Below are positions 38,188-47,226 of a stretch of 64,000 nucleotides of DNA, in pieces. This DNA comes from Novipirellula galeiformis (GTDB taxonomy: Bacteria > Planctomycetota > Planctomycetia > Pirellulales > Pirellulaceae). The DNA is taken from positions 612,729 through 676,728 of the forward strand of contig NZ_SJPT01000004.1 in assembly GCF_007860095.1 (NCBI RefSeq). The letters run 5' to 3'. A model generated the notes under the pieces. It had not been told where the DNA came from. It worked only from the letters and a program-made list of their open reading frames with translations, and did not search any database. The position numbers were made by a program, and so were the translations under genes. Numbering within the stretch: the first letter of the stretch is position 1; each line of letters starts with the position of its first letter.

Positions 38188-39609
38188 TTACCGCGGTTTG
38201 CTAAACAACGCCAACGACTTGTCGAGTAGTGTGATGGCGGCATCGATGTGCTCGGTCGTAGTGATCGCGGGAGCGGGTAGGAAACGAATGCGTGTGGGAT
38301 TGGATCCACAGACAAAGCCCAACAGCCCGACGTCGTACATGATGTCCATCAGTTGTTTGGCTTGCTCAAAGCTGCCGTCGCCGGGAGTGAACGCGATCAT
38401 CATGCCTTCGCCGTACGGGCCGGCGATCAATCCAGGATACTTTTTGGCAAGCGAATCCAGTGCGTCAGCAAAGTATTGGTGTCGTTGGATGTTTTGCCCA
38501 TTCTCTCCGAAGCAATCGTTCGCTTCGAGAGCATCCAGTGTGGCCAATCCGGTGGCAATCGACGACGAAGCACCGGTGAAGGTTTGGCTCAAGATCGGAC
38601 CGGTCGGTTTGAAGGCCTCGCCGTAGAGTGTTGCACACACCTGGGTGATCTTTCCAATCGTGACGATGTCGGCGAATCGATCGAGCCCGTAATGCTGGAA
38701 TGCAAACGGTTTGGACGTTCGCGAGAACGATTGCACCTCGTCAAAAATGATCGGGATTCCGGCTTCACGAAGGGGAACGCATAGTGCCTCGAAGAATTCG
38801 GTGCTGCCGGGATAGTAGCCGCCTTCGCCTGCGATGGGTTCAGCCCAGAATGCGGCATAACGACCGGGGTGTCGATTGAGCAATCGTTTCAGTTCGGCAA
38901 CCGCTCGCTTGGTGCTTCCTGCGGGATCCGCTTGATCACGAAACGGCAGATAGTCGACCGAAAGGGCTAGCGGCAATCCGGCTCGATAGTTAGGACGATC
39001 GGTGAGTGCAGCCAGGGCGATCGAGCGTCCGGCGAACGCATTTTCAAACGCGATGATACGGTTAGCTGGCGCCTTGTGGTGCAGCGCAATTTTTAATGCG
39101 TTCTCGTTTGCCATCGCACCGCTTGTGGACAGCAAACAATGGTCGAAGTTTGCTCCCCCCGCGGTCGCCAACTTCAACAACCGTTCACTCATCTCCAGAC
39201 TCGGGGGATGTTGTTGCAAGTTGCCTTGCATCACGGTGTCCTCTAGGGCCGCATCGATGGCCGCATCGACCATCCGCGGGTCACTGTGCCCACAACCATG
39301 CACGCCAATGCCGCCGATGAAATCGAGCTTGATGCTGCCGTCGGCCAATTGCACGTAGGGACCGTTGCCGAGACCTGAGGACAGGTAGGGCCAAATCGGG
39401 GCGCCACCACGTGCGGTGCCCAATCGCGTGAGCATCGCTTGATAGCCGGGAACCAGCGAATCATCCGCACTGCGAACATCGTCGATCGATTTTGCGTGCT
39501 CGGCAACCGCTTCGGCGATCAGCCGTTTCGCCTCGGCGATGCGAGGATCCGATCGAAGGGCTTCGGCGTGTGTCGTCGAGGAGGGGGAGGTTGGTTGAAC
39601 CACAGCCAT
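38188..39609 (-). CDS. Class III aminotransferase, succinylornithine/acetylornithine-type
   Basis: 473 residues from ATG 39609, which has ggag four bases upstream; the frame is open to GTG 39657. FIGGIGVHGCGHSDPRMVDA, LSTSGAMANENALKIALH, WAEPIAGEGGYYPGSTEFFE, IPIIFDEVQSFSRTSKPF and DIVTIGKITQVCATL with the PLP lysine define a class III (ornithine-type) aminotransferase. It is longer than AstC/ArgD (about 405) by an N-terminal extension of about 60 residues. Between AstA-like and M20 genes on the same strand (64 and 172 bp gaps), it most plausibly acts on acylated ornithine. L-lysine or beta-alanine aminotransferase activities cannot be ruled out. Confidence 0.9.
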   Translation of the reverse strand: MAVVQPTSPSSTTHAEALRSDPRIAEAKRLIAEAVAEHAKSIDDVRSADDSLVPGYQAMLTRLGTARGGAPIWPYLSSGLGNGPYVQLADGSIKLDFIGGIGVHGCGHSDPRMVDAAIDAALEDTVMQGNLQQHPPSLEMSERLLKLATAGGANFDHCLLSTSGAMANENALKIALHHKAPANRIIAFENAFAGRSIALAALTDRPNYRAGLPLALSVDYLPFRDQADPAGSTKRAVAELKRLLNRHPGRYAAFWAEPIAGEGGYYPGSTEFFEALCVPLREAGIPIIFDEVQSFSRTSKPFAFQHYGLDRFADIVTIGKITQVCATLYGEAFKPTGPILSQTFTGASSSIATGLATLDALEANDCFGENGQNIQRHQYFADALDSLAKKYPGLIAGPYGEGMMIAFTPGDGSFEQAKQLMDIMYDVGLLGFVCGSNPTRIRFLPAPAITTTEHIDAAITLLDKSLALFSKPR

Positions 39610-39781
39610 TGGCTCCGTTAGGGATGGAAAGGGTGGGTTGGGAATTAAATTTGCCACATCGTTTGATGCGCGCTGACCGGATTGGTTGGCTGCGGCTAAG
39701 GATCACCGTCAGTCCGCTTGTCGAACACGCCCGTAACCGACTGGTTTTCTAGCAAACCGAGCGCGATCCCGTACATGACAC

Positions 39782-40981
39782 TTACTCAGGATGGGTGTTC
39801 GCTAAAAAGGCCAAGACCGTTGCCGCCGCAGGGACGAGCGTGGCGGGAAGACAATATTCCTCGCTGCTGTGTAGGTTATCGCCTGTCACGCCCATGGTGT
39901 CGATGTTGCTCAGATTCATCGCGGCGAGCTTGCATCCGTCACACGCACCGCCGGTATCCTGCCACCGAATCGAGCGGCCGACGCTCTGTGCCGCCGCGAC
40001 CACCTGTGCCTGGATCGCCACGAGCGCTTGATTAGAACACTTGGGGGGGGAATGGAGCATCCCGTTGAGTTCGACTTGATAGCCGTCGCCGTCAAATTGT
40101 TGACGAAGGGACTGCAGCTTCGTTTCGACGTTTTGCATCGCAATCGGATCGGTGACGCGCACGTTAAAGTGCACCGAGGCAGCATGGGGGACTCGGTTCA
40201 AGGGGCCTCCGCCGGCGATCTTGCCCACGTTCAACAAAACCCCCTCATTGGGGTTGTTGAGTTCAGAAAGCTTGGCCACGAGCTTAGCAAGGTGTACGAT
40301 CGCATTGCGCCCCTGCTCGGGATTGCGGCCGGCGTGGGCCGAGCGTCCCCGGACGACCATGGCGAATCCGCCCGAGCCTTTGCGGGCCGCGACGAGGCTG
40401 CCATCGGGGAGTGTCGGTTCGAAGACCAAGGCCGCATCGAACTGAGGGGCCAATTGCCGCATCAAGGGTTCCGACGCGGTGGAACCAATTTCTTCGTCAG
40501 GATTGAGCAGAATCGAGACCCCCAAGTCAGGGAACAGACCGAATCGCAATCCCGCTTCGATGGCCAATGCGATCACCGCGATCCCCCCTTTGGCGTCGGC
40601 GGTTCCGGGACCGACCAAGCGCTCGGCTTGATGCACACAGCGAGTCGCTTCACGATCGCTGGGGTAAACCGTATCGTAGTGAATCATCAGCAAAACGCGC
40701 GTTTTGGCATCGGGACGATGATGCCACAACAATGCAGGTCCGGTCGCAGGGGCGTACCATTGGCCCGAATCATCGAGTAGCTTCATCGGGCCGAGCGGCA
40801 CTGGGTCAAAGACAACGCCGAAGCTGCGAAAATCGTCACACAGCGTGTCAGCCATCGCTTGCAACTTGGCCACATCCATCGACCACGAGTTCTGGTTACA
40901 CCAACGCTCGAGCCGCTCGGTTGCCGAGGCTTCCTGAGTGTGCATCCACTCGATTGCCGCTTGGATCTTATCAGACATCAT
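39782..40981 (-). CDS. M20 family metallopeptidase (CPG2/ArgE/DapE-like)
   Basis: 399 residues. Metal ligands are seen in LLMIHYDTVYPSDREATR (HxD), GPGTADAKGGIAVIALAIEA (bridging Asp) and SILLNPDEEIGSTASEPLMR (catalytic Glu-Glu). VFEPTLPDGSLVAARKGSGG and the lid-domain sequence RSAHAGRNPEQGRNAIVHLA are also M20 features. The pattern fits carboxypeptidase G2 or acyl-amino-acid deacylases. As first gene of the minus-strand set with an aminotransferase and AstA-like enzyme, it may remove the acyl group (a stand-in for AstE), which is inference. ATG 40981 or ATG 40978. It is divergent from the EamA transporter with only 15 bp between. Confidence 0.92.
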   Translation of the reverse strand: MMSDKIQAAIEWMHTQEASATERLERWCNQNSWSMDVAKLQAMADTLCDDFRSFGVVFDPVPLGPMKLLDDSGQWYAPATGPALLWHHRPDAKTRVLLMIHYDTVYPSDREATRCVHQAERLVGPGTADAKGGIAVIALAIEAGLRFGLFPDLGVSILLNPDEEIGSTASEPLMRQLAPQFDAALVFEPTLPDGSLVAARKGSGGFAMVVRGRSAHAGRNPEQGRNAIVHLAKLVAKLSELNNPNEGVLLNVGKIAGGGPLNRVPHAASVHFNVRVTDPIAMQNVETKLQSLRQQFDGDGYQVELNGMLHSPPKCSNQALVAIQAQVVAAAQSVGRSIRWQDTGGACDGCKLAAMNLSNIDTMGVTGDNLHSSEEYCLPATLVPAAATVLAFLANTHPE

Positions 40982-40996
40982 TTTTGAGGAGCTGGA

Positions 40997-41932
40997 TTGC
41001 TGGACCTAACGTGGATTGGATTAGCGGCGGTTTCCGCCGTGTTGCTGGGATGCTATGACGTTACCAAAAAGATCGCCGTGCGAAAGAACGCCGTGCCGAT
41101 CGTGTTGCTTCTTAGCGTTTCGGTGGGGGCTGCGATTTGGTTGCCCTTCATCGTTTGGTCCGTGATTTCACCGGCAAGTCTGCCCCATCCCATTTTACAA
41201 GTGAATCCCTTGTCGCTACGCGAACATGGGTGGTTGTTTGTTAAAAGCGTGTTGGTGGGGGCGTCTTGGACGTTTGCCTTTTTCGCGTTAAAGCGACTCC
41301 CCCTGTCGATCGCCGCCCCGATTCGTTCGACCAGCCCGATTTGGACGATCGCCATCGCGGCGGTGTTTCTTCAGGAACGGCCCAGCGGAATGCAATGGCT
41401 TGGCATCGCCACCGTGCTGTTGGCATTCTGGGCATTCTCGGTAATTAGTCTTCGCGAGGGAATCTCATTTTCCCGTGATCGCGGCGTCGCGATGATGATC
41501 GTGGCGACCCTGCTCGGGGCCCTCAGTTCGATTTACGACAAGTTCCTGTTGCAGACGATTTTACTTGATCCCTCCACGCTCCAAGCATGGTTTTCGCTCT
41601 ACTTGGTGCCGGTGATGATCCCGATGGCGGCAATTTGGTGGCGAAGTTCACGGAAAATGGAAGATTCGGAGCCCACGATTCACACGCTTTTTGAGTGGCG
41701 CTGGGCGATTCTCGGCATTAGCCCATTGCTGTTAGCCGCCGATCTCGTCTACTTCACTGCCTTGGCCGACCCCGAGGCTCTGGTTTCCGTGATCTCCGTG
41801 GTGCGGCGATGCAGCGTCGTGATTGCCTTTGTGTTTGGGATTCGAGCATTGGGGGAAGCGAACTTTTGGCCGAAAGCGGCTTGTATCGCGACGATTCTCT
41901 GCGGCGTCGCTTTGTTGGTCCTGGGAGCGTGA
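40997..41932 (+). CDS. EamA/DMT-family transporter
   Basis: 311 residues, ten predicted membrane helices in two EamA repeats. The repeat ends are recognisable: LPLSIAAPIRSTSPIWTIAI with AVFLQERPSGMQWLGIATVL, and EALVSVISVVRRCSVVIAFV with ALGEANFWPKAACIATILCG. The start is TTG 40997, set by gaggag six bases upstream. Drug/metabolite transporters of this kind export amino acids or other metabolites. Its proximity to the acyl-arginine gene set (divergent, 15 bp apart) makes an amino-acid substrate possible but unproven. Confidence 0.9.
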   Translation: MLDLTWIGLAAVSAVLLGCYDVTKKIAVRKNAVPIVLLLSVSVGAAIWLPFIVWSVISPASLPHPILQVNPLSLREHGWLFVKSVLVGASWTFAFFALKRLPLSIAAPIRSTSPIWTIAIAAVFLQERPSGMQWLGIATVLLAFWAFSVISLREGISFSRDRGVAMMIVATLLGALSSIYDKFLLQTILLDPSTLQAWFSLYLVPVMIPMAAIWWRSSRKMEDSEPTIHTLFEWRWAILGISPLLLAADLVYFTALADPEALVSVISVVRRCSVVIAFVFGIRALGEANFWPKAACIATILCGVALLVLGA

Positions 41933-42080
41933 GGCAAAGTGTCGTGCTTTTCAGTCGAGCCGAATCCCCGTATCCTATACGGCACTGTGTCTTTCTGGGA
42001 CTGATAACTCACGCCGAGTGTGGCTTCAGTTTCGTTTCAACCGAGTGACGTGACAAGCGAGCGGCAACCAACGTTGCTTC

Positions 42081-43832
42081 ATGTTGATGAGCGAGATCCT
42101 GCTCTATTACAAACGTCCTGACCCAACCACTTGGGTGTACTTGTCGTCATTTTTGACGATTGGGTTGTTTTTCGTTTTCCACCGCTTTTGGAGTGTTCGC
42201 AATCTCGACATCGTCCTGTTGATTTTGTTGGCTCCCGGACTGTTGATGGTCCATGAGGGGCGCAGACGTCAGATTCAGGAATTTGAGTCCGAAGTCATCA
42301 CCCATCGACAATCCGATCCCGAAATGGCCTCGTCCGACTCGTCTCAAGCGAGGACGCATCACGCCACCAGTCTTGCGAACACCGAGCCCATCGCCTTCGT
42401 CGACCACTCCGCCCCCGCCAACCCTAACGCGTCACCGGAGCCTCGCGACATCGATGCACTGCAGCGGGATTCTCAGCGGGATTCACGCGGCGCTAACATC
42501 TTGGTGGCACTGACACAGGCATCCGCGGTCGAGCGAGCCTCCGAAGAGGCGTCGGTGAAAGCGGAAGCGATTCCATCACCCGCCACCGATGCGCCCGCCA
42601 CCGATGCGTCTGCATCAGCCGATTCCGCATCACCTGTGGCATCCATGCCCGCCGGCGATGCGGGCTCGAGCACTCCATCGGAGCACGCGGACACTTCGGT
42701 AATCGCTCCCGAAGACATCCGTCGTTACGGATTCATTAGTTTGTTTGTCGTTCAGTTTTTGCTGCTGATTCGCTTGTTACTCGACCCATTGATGGTCCGT
42801 CGTCCGTTGTTGGATCCGAACCTTTCCAGTGGCGGTTTGACCTTTATTGGGGTTTCGTTGTTCATTTTTATGATGGCGAACATTGTCGCAAGCACGCCAC
42901 GCATTCAGATTGAACAAGGTCCCAAGCTTGGACCCGGTTACGCGTTGATGAACATGTTACCGGCGATTCCCACCCGGCCTGTGACCGATGCCCTGGCCGG
43001 TTCTGCGTCCGGTTCGGTATCCAGCAGCGAAAATGAATTGGATTCATCGCAACGGCGTCTTGCCACGATCGCAAAGGTATTGGCGATCCTGGCGCATGCG
43101 GCGATTGTTTTGGGCATTGTGTTGATTGGCAATTGGCATTTCGGCAACATGCGCGCTGGCGTTGGCTGTGCGACGCTCTACTTGCTGATGCCTTATACCG
43201 CACAAATGACGGGGCGAGTCGACCATGCGCTGCCCGCGGCGCTATTGCTATGGGCCGTGCTGTTTTATCGCAAACCACTTATCGCAGGCATTTTCTTGGG
43301 GCTTGCCGCCGGGCTGGTTTATTACCCACTGTTTTTGTTGCCGTTGTGGATCAGTTTCTATTGGCGACGAGGCGTTTGGCGGTTCACCATTGGAGTGGCC
43401 GTGATGCTTGGGCTATTGATGTTGCTGCTTTCGCTCGGTGGAATTGAAACGCTGGTCGATCACTTGCGGACCATGTTTGGGTTGTTCAAACCGGAAACGA
43501 AATCCAATATTTTGGGAGGCGTTTGGGGGCTGGGCTGGAATCCAATCTGGCGGTTACCGGTGATCGTCGGGTTTGTGATTCTTTGTTCGTTCTTTGCCGC
43601 ATGGCCGGCTCAAAAGAACCTCGGCACGTTGATTGGTTGTTCGGCCGCCGTGATGGTCGGGGCCCAATTTTGGCACGGCTATGGGGGTGGACTCTATATC
43701 GCTTGGTTCCTGCCGCTGCTGTTGTTAACAATATTTCGTCCGAACCTACAGGACCGTGTCGCCTTGAAAGTTGTCTCGGATTCATCTGGTAGAAAACGAC
43801 GCCCGGCGGCGTTGGGGGTAGATGCAGCTTGA
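42081..43832 (+). CDS. Uncharacterised multi-pass membrane protein
   Basis: 583 residues. Two N-terminal helices (VYLSSFLTIGLFFVFHRF; IVLLILLAPGLLMV) are followed by a 150-residue low-complexity Ala/Ser/Pro/Asp linker containing a short duplicated DAPATDAS-type unit. Then come about ten helices. The second half (GCATLYLLMPYTAQMTGRVD; AGIFLGLAAGLVYYPLFLLP; LIGCSAAVMVGAQFWHGYGG) has the look of a GT-C/GT87-like membrane glycosyltransferase, but no catalytic DD motif is certain. The stop overlaps the start of the MutS-like gene by four bases, so the two are translationally coupled and should work together. Confidence 0.82.
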   Translation: MLMSEILLYYKRPDPTTWVYLSSFLTIGLFFVFHRFWSVRNLDIVLLILLAPGLLMVHEGRRRQIQEFESEVITHRQSDPEMASSDSSQARTHHATSLANTEPIAFVDHSAPANPNASPEPRDIDALQRDSQRDSRGANILVALTQASAVERASEEASVKAEAIPSPATDAPATDASASADSASPVASMPAGDAGSSTPSEHADTSVIAPEDIRRYGFISLFVVQFLLLIRLLLDPLMVRRPLLDPNLSSGGLTFIGVSLFIFMMANIVASTPRIQIEQGPKLGPGYALMNMLPAIPTRPVTDALAGSASGSVSSSENELDSSQRRLATIAKVLAILAHAAIVLGIVLIGNWHFGNMRAGVGCATLYLLMPYTAQMTGRVDHALPAALLLWAVLFYRKPLIAGIFLGLAAGLVYYPLFLLPLWISFYWRRGVWRFTIGVAVMLGLLMLLLSLGGIETLVDHLRTMFGLFKPETKSNILGGVWGLGWNPIWRLPVIVGFVILCSFFAAWPAQKNLGTLIGCSAAVMVGAQFWHGYGGGLYIAWFLPLLLLTIFRPNLQDRVALKVVSDSSGRKRRPAALGVDAA

Positions 43833-45781
43833 AGGATCAAAACGCGAACTCGGGCCACGAACTGAGTCATGCAAGCGAAGCGCTTGCTCGCTATCGCGAA
43901 CATTTAACGGAAATTCAAACCGAGCGTGAGCAGCTAAAAGGACGGGATCGCACCTACGGCACGATCCGTGTCGTGTTGTTTTTGTTTGCGATCGTGTTCT
44001 GGGTTGTGGGCTATTACGGCGACATCGTGATCGCACGGCCACTGGGCTGGGCTGCGTTTGTCGGTTTCATCGCGGCGGTGATTTTGAACGAACCAGTGCG
44101 CGATCGACTCGATGCACTTCGCCGCGAACGCGCTGTGTTTCGTCGTTTGGTGGCCAGGATCGAGCGAGATTGGGATCGCTTGGCCACCGCCAGCTTGTCG
44201 CGTCAACTCAGCGAAGTTCCGTTGCCCGTCGGACAACGGGATGCCGCTGCAGATTTAGATCTGTTGGGCCGTGCCTCCTTGTTTCATTTGGTCTCGATGA
44301 CCGCCACGACTCCTGGGATCCGCACCCTTGCTTCGTGGTTAACCGGACCTGCCATTTCCAGCGAAGCGGTGGAGCGAACGCGCGCGATCGAAACGCTGGC
44401 CCCCTTGCGCGAAGAACGTCTTCGTTTCTACGTGACCGCGCGAAAGGTCGCCGAAAGCAGCGGCGATCCCGATCGTTTCACCACTTGGGCAACCGGGCCG
44501 CGTTGGTTGGCGTCGCGGAAATGGCTTTCGAGCTGGGCCAACCTTTCCGCGCTCCTGGCCGTGTCATTCCTGCTCGCAATGCTCGTCGGATTCACCGCGC
44601 TGGAATCCGCGACCTGGTTCCGAGTCGGTCTCTTAGGTTTGCTTGGCGTGGGTGTCATCAACGTCGCTCTGACCGGCGTCGTGCTTGGACCGGCCCATGC
44701 GATCTTTTCAATCGCGATGGCCAGCCGTGGTGCGGTTGATGATTATCGAGATCTGTTTGCCGCCGCCGAAAGTCTGCCGACGGATAACGTTTCCGCTAGC
44801 ACGAAGCATCTGCAAGCGATTCGAGAAACGCTCGTCGCAGGTGATCGTTCCGCAGCCGAAGGCATGAGGGCGTTGCAAAAGGTCGCTGCGGCAGGATCGA
44901 TGCGACAATCCGCGGCAACGTTCTTGCTCTACTTGCCGTTACAAGCGTTCGCCCTCTGGGATGTGCGAGTTCTAAAACGACTTGAACAGTGGCAAGAAAC
45001 TTACAGTGACGTGGTGGCGGATTGGTTCGAGTCGCTCGGGCAATTTGAATCCTTGATGTCGTTAGCGGCCTTACGCGACGAATACCCAAGTTGGACCACG
45101 CCTCAGTGGAAGGATGGTCGCACGGATCGCTCCGTCGAAGCAATCGGCATCGGGCATCCGCTGTTACGCGATGATGCTCGCGTCCGCAACGATGTCACGG
45201 TCGGGCCACCCGGCACCTTGTTGCTCGTGACCGGCAGCAACATGTCCGGCAAAAGTACGATGCTACGCAGCATTGGACTCAACGTCGCTTTGGCGGGAAC
45301 CGGGGCACCGGTTTGTGCGGAGCAGTTCTCGTTGCCTTCGATCGAATTAGCCACAAGCATTCGCGTCAGTGACAATCTCAGCGAAGGGGTGTCGTTCTAC
45401 ATGGCCGAGCTTCACCGCTTGAAACAGGTGGTCGATCACGCGCGTCGATTGGCTGACCAGGATGATCGTGTGTTGTTGTTCTTGCTCGACGAGATCCTAC
45501 AAGGAACGAACAGTCGCGAACGTCAGATTGCCGTTGTGCAAGTATTGAGGCACCTCGTTGCGCTGGAGTCAGTTGGGGCGATCAGCACTCATGACTTGGA
45601 ACTCGCGGATGAGCCTGAGTTGAATTCGATCGCCCATACGGTGCACTTCCGTGAAACCATTACCACCGGGGATGATGGAAACGATACGATGACGTTCGAC
45701 TATCAAATGCGACAAGGTGTGTCGCCGACGACGAACGCATTGCGATTGTTAGAGATGGTAGGCCTAGGACCGAAGGCGTAG
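43829..45781 (+). CDS. Membrane-anchored MutS-like ATPase
   Basis: 650 residues from TTG 43829. The C-terminal third is a clear MutS domain V ATPase: LLLVTGSNMSGKSTMLRSIG (Walker A, about 469-477), SFYMAELHRLKQVV, LLFLLDEILQGTNSRERQIA (Walker B) and ISTHDLELADEP. The middle is a MutS-like lever/core. Domain I (mismatch recognition, FxE) is absent. Unlike MutS or MutS2 there are membrane helices: IRVVLFLFAIVFWVVGYYG near 50 with WAAFVGFIAAVILN, and ALLAVSFLLAMLVGFTALES with LLGLLGVGVINVALTGVVLG near 250. There is no Smr domain. Such membrane MutS homologs occur in several phyla, with unknown function. It is coupled to the upstream membrane protein by a four-base overlap. Confidence 0.92.
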   Translation: MKDQNANSGHELSHASEALARYREHLTEIQTEREQLKGRDRTYGTIRVVLFLFAIVFWVVGYYGDIVIARPLGWAAFVGFIAAVILNEPVRDRLDALRRERAVFRRLVARIERDWDRLATASLSRQLSEVPLPVGQRDAAADLDLLGRASLFHLVSMTATTPGIRTLASWLTGPAISSEAVERTRAIETLAPLREERLRFYVTARKVAESSGDPDRFTTWATGPRWLASRKWLSSWANLSALLAVSFLLAMLVGFTALESATWFRVGLLGLLGVGVINVALTGVVLGPAHAIFSIAMASRGAVDDYRDLFAAAESLPTDNVSASTKHLQAIRETLVAGDRSAAEGMRALQKVAAAGSMRQSAATFLLYLPLQAFALWDVRVLKRLEQWQETYSDVVADWFESLGQFESLMSLAALRDEYPSWTTPQWKDGRTDRSVEAIGIGHPLLRDDARVRNDVTVGPPGTLLLVTGSNMSGKSTMLRSIGLNVALAGTGAPVCAEQFSLPSIELATSIRVSDNLSEGVSFYMAELHRLKQVVDHARRLADQDDRVLLFLLDEILQGTNSRERQIAVVQVLRHLVALESVGAISTHDLELADEPELNSIAHTVHFRETITTGDDGNDTMTFDYQMRQGVSPTTNALRLLEMVGLGPKA

Positions 45782-45787
45782 TTGTCC

Positions 45788-45894
45788 GCTGCGTGAGGTT
45801 CGCTACGTGAGGTTCGCTACGTGAGGTTCGCTACGTGAGGTTCGCTACGTGAGGTTCGCTACGTGAGGTTCGCTACGTGAGGTTCGCTACGTGG
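45788..45894. repeat. 14-bp tandem repeat, 7 copies plus partial
   Basis: gctacgtgaggttc repeats head-to-tail: 45788-45801 (first copy with one change), then six perfect copies to 45885 and gctacgtgg to 45894. The array fills nearly the whole gap between the convergent MutS-like and LOG genes, ending one base before the LOG stop codon. Confidence 0.97.
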
Positions 45895-46941
45895 CTAAAC
45901 CGTTTCGGATGCATTGATCGTGTTGATCAACATTCGCAATCGGCCCAACGCTCGGCGGTTGAAATGGAAGACCAAGCGGGGGAGATGAGCGAGGTCGGGT
46001 TCACCGCTTTCATCGGGTAGCGCCTTGGTTTGTTCGTAGGTTCCATCGACCAAAATGTCGGCAAATTGTTCGCGGATATTTTCGATCGCTTCGTCGCTCA
46101 ACTTGCGTTGCAAGCGGAACACGAGTCGGTCGCGAACGTAACGCAAACTATGGTAAACGCGGTAGAAGCTCAGCATCTCTTGGATCGCTTCATCGACCGA
46201 ATTGGTGATTTTGTAAAGACTCACGTCCTCGGGGCTGATCATTCCCGTTTTAAGCAGTTGCTTCTCCATAAAGACGCCCAGGTCTCGCCAATAACTGCCC
46301 TCTTTCGAATCGAGTAGCACGAGAGGCATCATCGTCTGTTTGCCCGTCTGCATCAGCGTCAAGGTTTCAAGCGCTTCATCGAGCGTCCCAAATCCGCCTG
46401 GGCAACAAACCACTCCGCTGCATTCTTTGACAAACATCAACTTGCGAGTGAAGAAGTACTTCATCGTGACAAGTTTTGCATCGCCTTGAATGTAGGGGTT
46501 CGCACTTTGCTCGAAGGGCAACATGATGTTCAGCCCCATCGATGCTTTGCGACCGGCGCCACGATGCCCGGCTTCCATGATCCCGCCCCCAGCGCCGGTG
46601 ATCACCATCCAACCATGCTCGGCCATCCGACGCCCCAGTTCGACCGCACATTCATATTCAGGGTGGCCCGGTTGCGTTCGTGCCGAACCGAAAATGGTGA
46701 CTTTGCGGCGTTTGCGATATGGGCGAAAGACCTTGAAGGCGTAGCGCAATTCACGCAGTGTTCGTGACAGGATCTTGAGGTCGCCGCGCGCAGTATTGTC
46801 TTTCTCTAAACGGTCGACCGTGTGTCGCATGACTTGCAATAAGTCTTGCGAATCGACTGTCGAGATCGGCTCGTCCGCCGGCTGAGGTCGTTGCAGTTCG
46901 TCTTCGCCAATCGCTTCGCTGGGCAGTGGTTCTTGATGCAT
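45895..46941 (-). CDS. LOG-family protein (nucleotide 5'-monophosphate phosphoribohydrolase)
   Basis: 348 residues. The LOG core is plain: KVTIFGSARTQPGHPEYECA, GWMVITGAGGGIMEAGHRGA and the signature VCCPGGFGTLDEALETLTLM (PGGxGTxxE). Proteins of this fold hydrolyse purine or cytokinin nucleotides to base plus ribose-5-phosphate. N-terminal (about 80) and C-terminal (about 90) helical extensions beyond the 190-residue core place it nearer the large bacterial LOG/PpnN-like proteins than the small plant type. gaagga lies four bases before ATG 46941. Its 3' end abuts a 14-bp tandem array. Older databases call this family 'lysine decarboxylase', which is wrong. Confidence 0.9.
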   Translation of the reverse strand: MHQEPLPSEAIGEDELQRPQPADEPISTVDSQDLLQVMRHTVDRLEKDNTARGDLKILSRTLRELRYAFKVFRPYRKRRKVTIFGSARTQPGHPEYECAVELGRRMAEHGWMVITGAGGGIMEAGHRGAGRKASMGLNIMLPFEQSANPYIQGDAKLVTMKYFFTRKLMFVKECSGVVCCPGGFGTLDEALETLTLMQTGKQTMMPLVLLDSKEGSYWRDLGVFMEKQLLKTGMISPEDVSLYKITNSVDEAIQEMLSFYRVYHSLRYVRDRLVFRLQRKLSDEAIENIREQFADILVDGTYEQTKALPDESGEPDLAHLPRLVFHFNRRALGRLRMLINTINASETV

Positions 46942-47226
46942 AGGTCCTTCAATGTCTCTTTCAGAGATGGCAACAATCTAAGGAAAAATCGCTGGCGAAG
47001 CGTTGTTTTGCTTAGCCCGGCGAGAGCATGCCGATGTTTAGTGTAACGTCCCACGGCAATTCGAGGGAGACTTGCTGGTGACGGCGTGGACCCTCCCGTC
47101 GCAGGCGGGTTTTCTCTCGCCAGAGAACGATTCGTAGACCACCGGCATCCTCGCTCGTCGCTTGCCCAAGCGGGTCGCCAATCGGTGCCGCGACACGCGT
47201 GGGACCCTCCACTCAACGCAACTTGG

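Noticed and set aside
45788-45894. CRISPR-like array
   Set aside because: Copies are directly adjacent with no spacers and no cas genes nearby; it is a simple tandem repeat.
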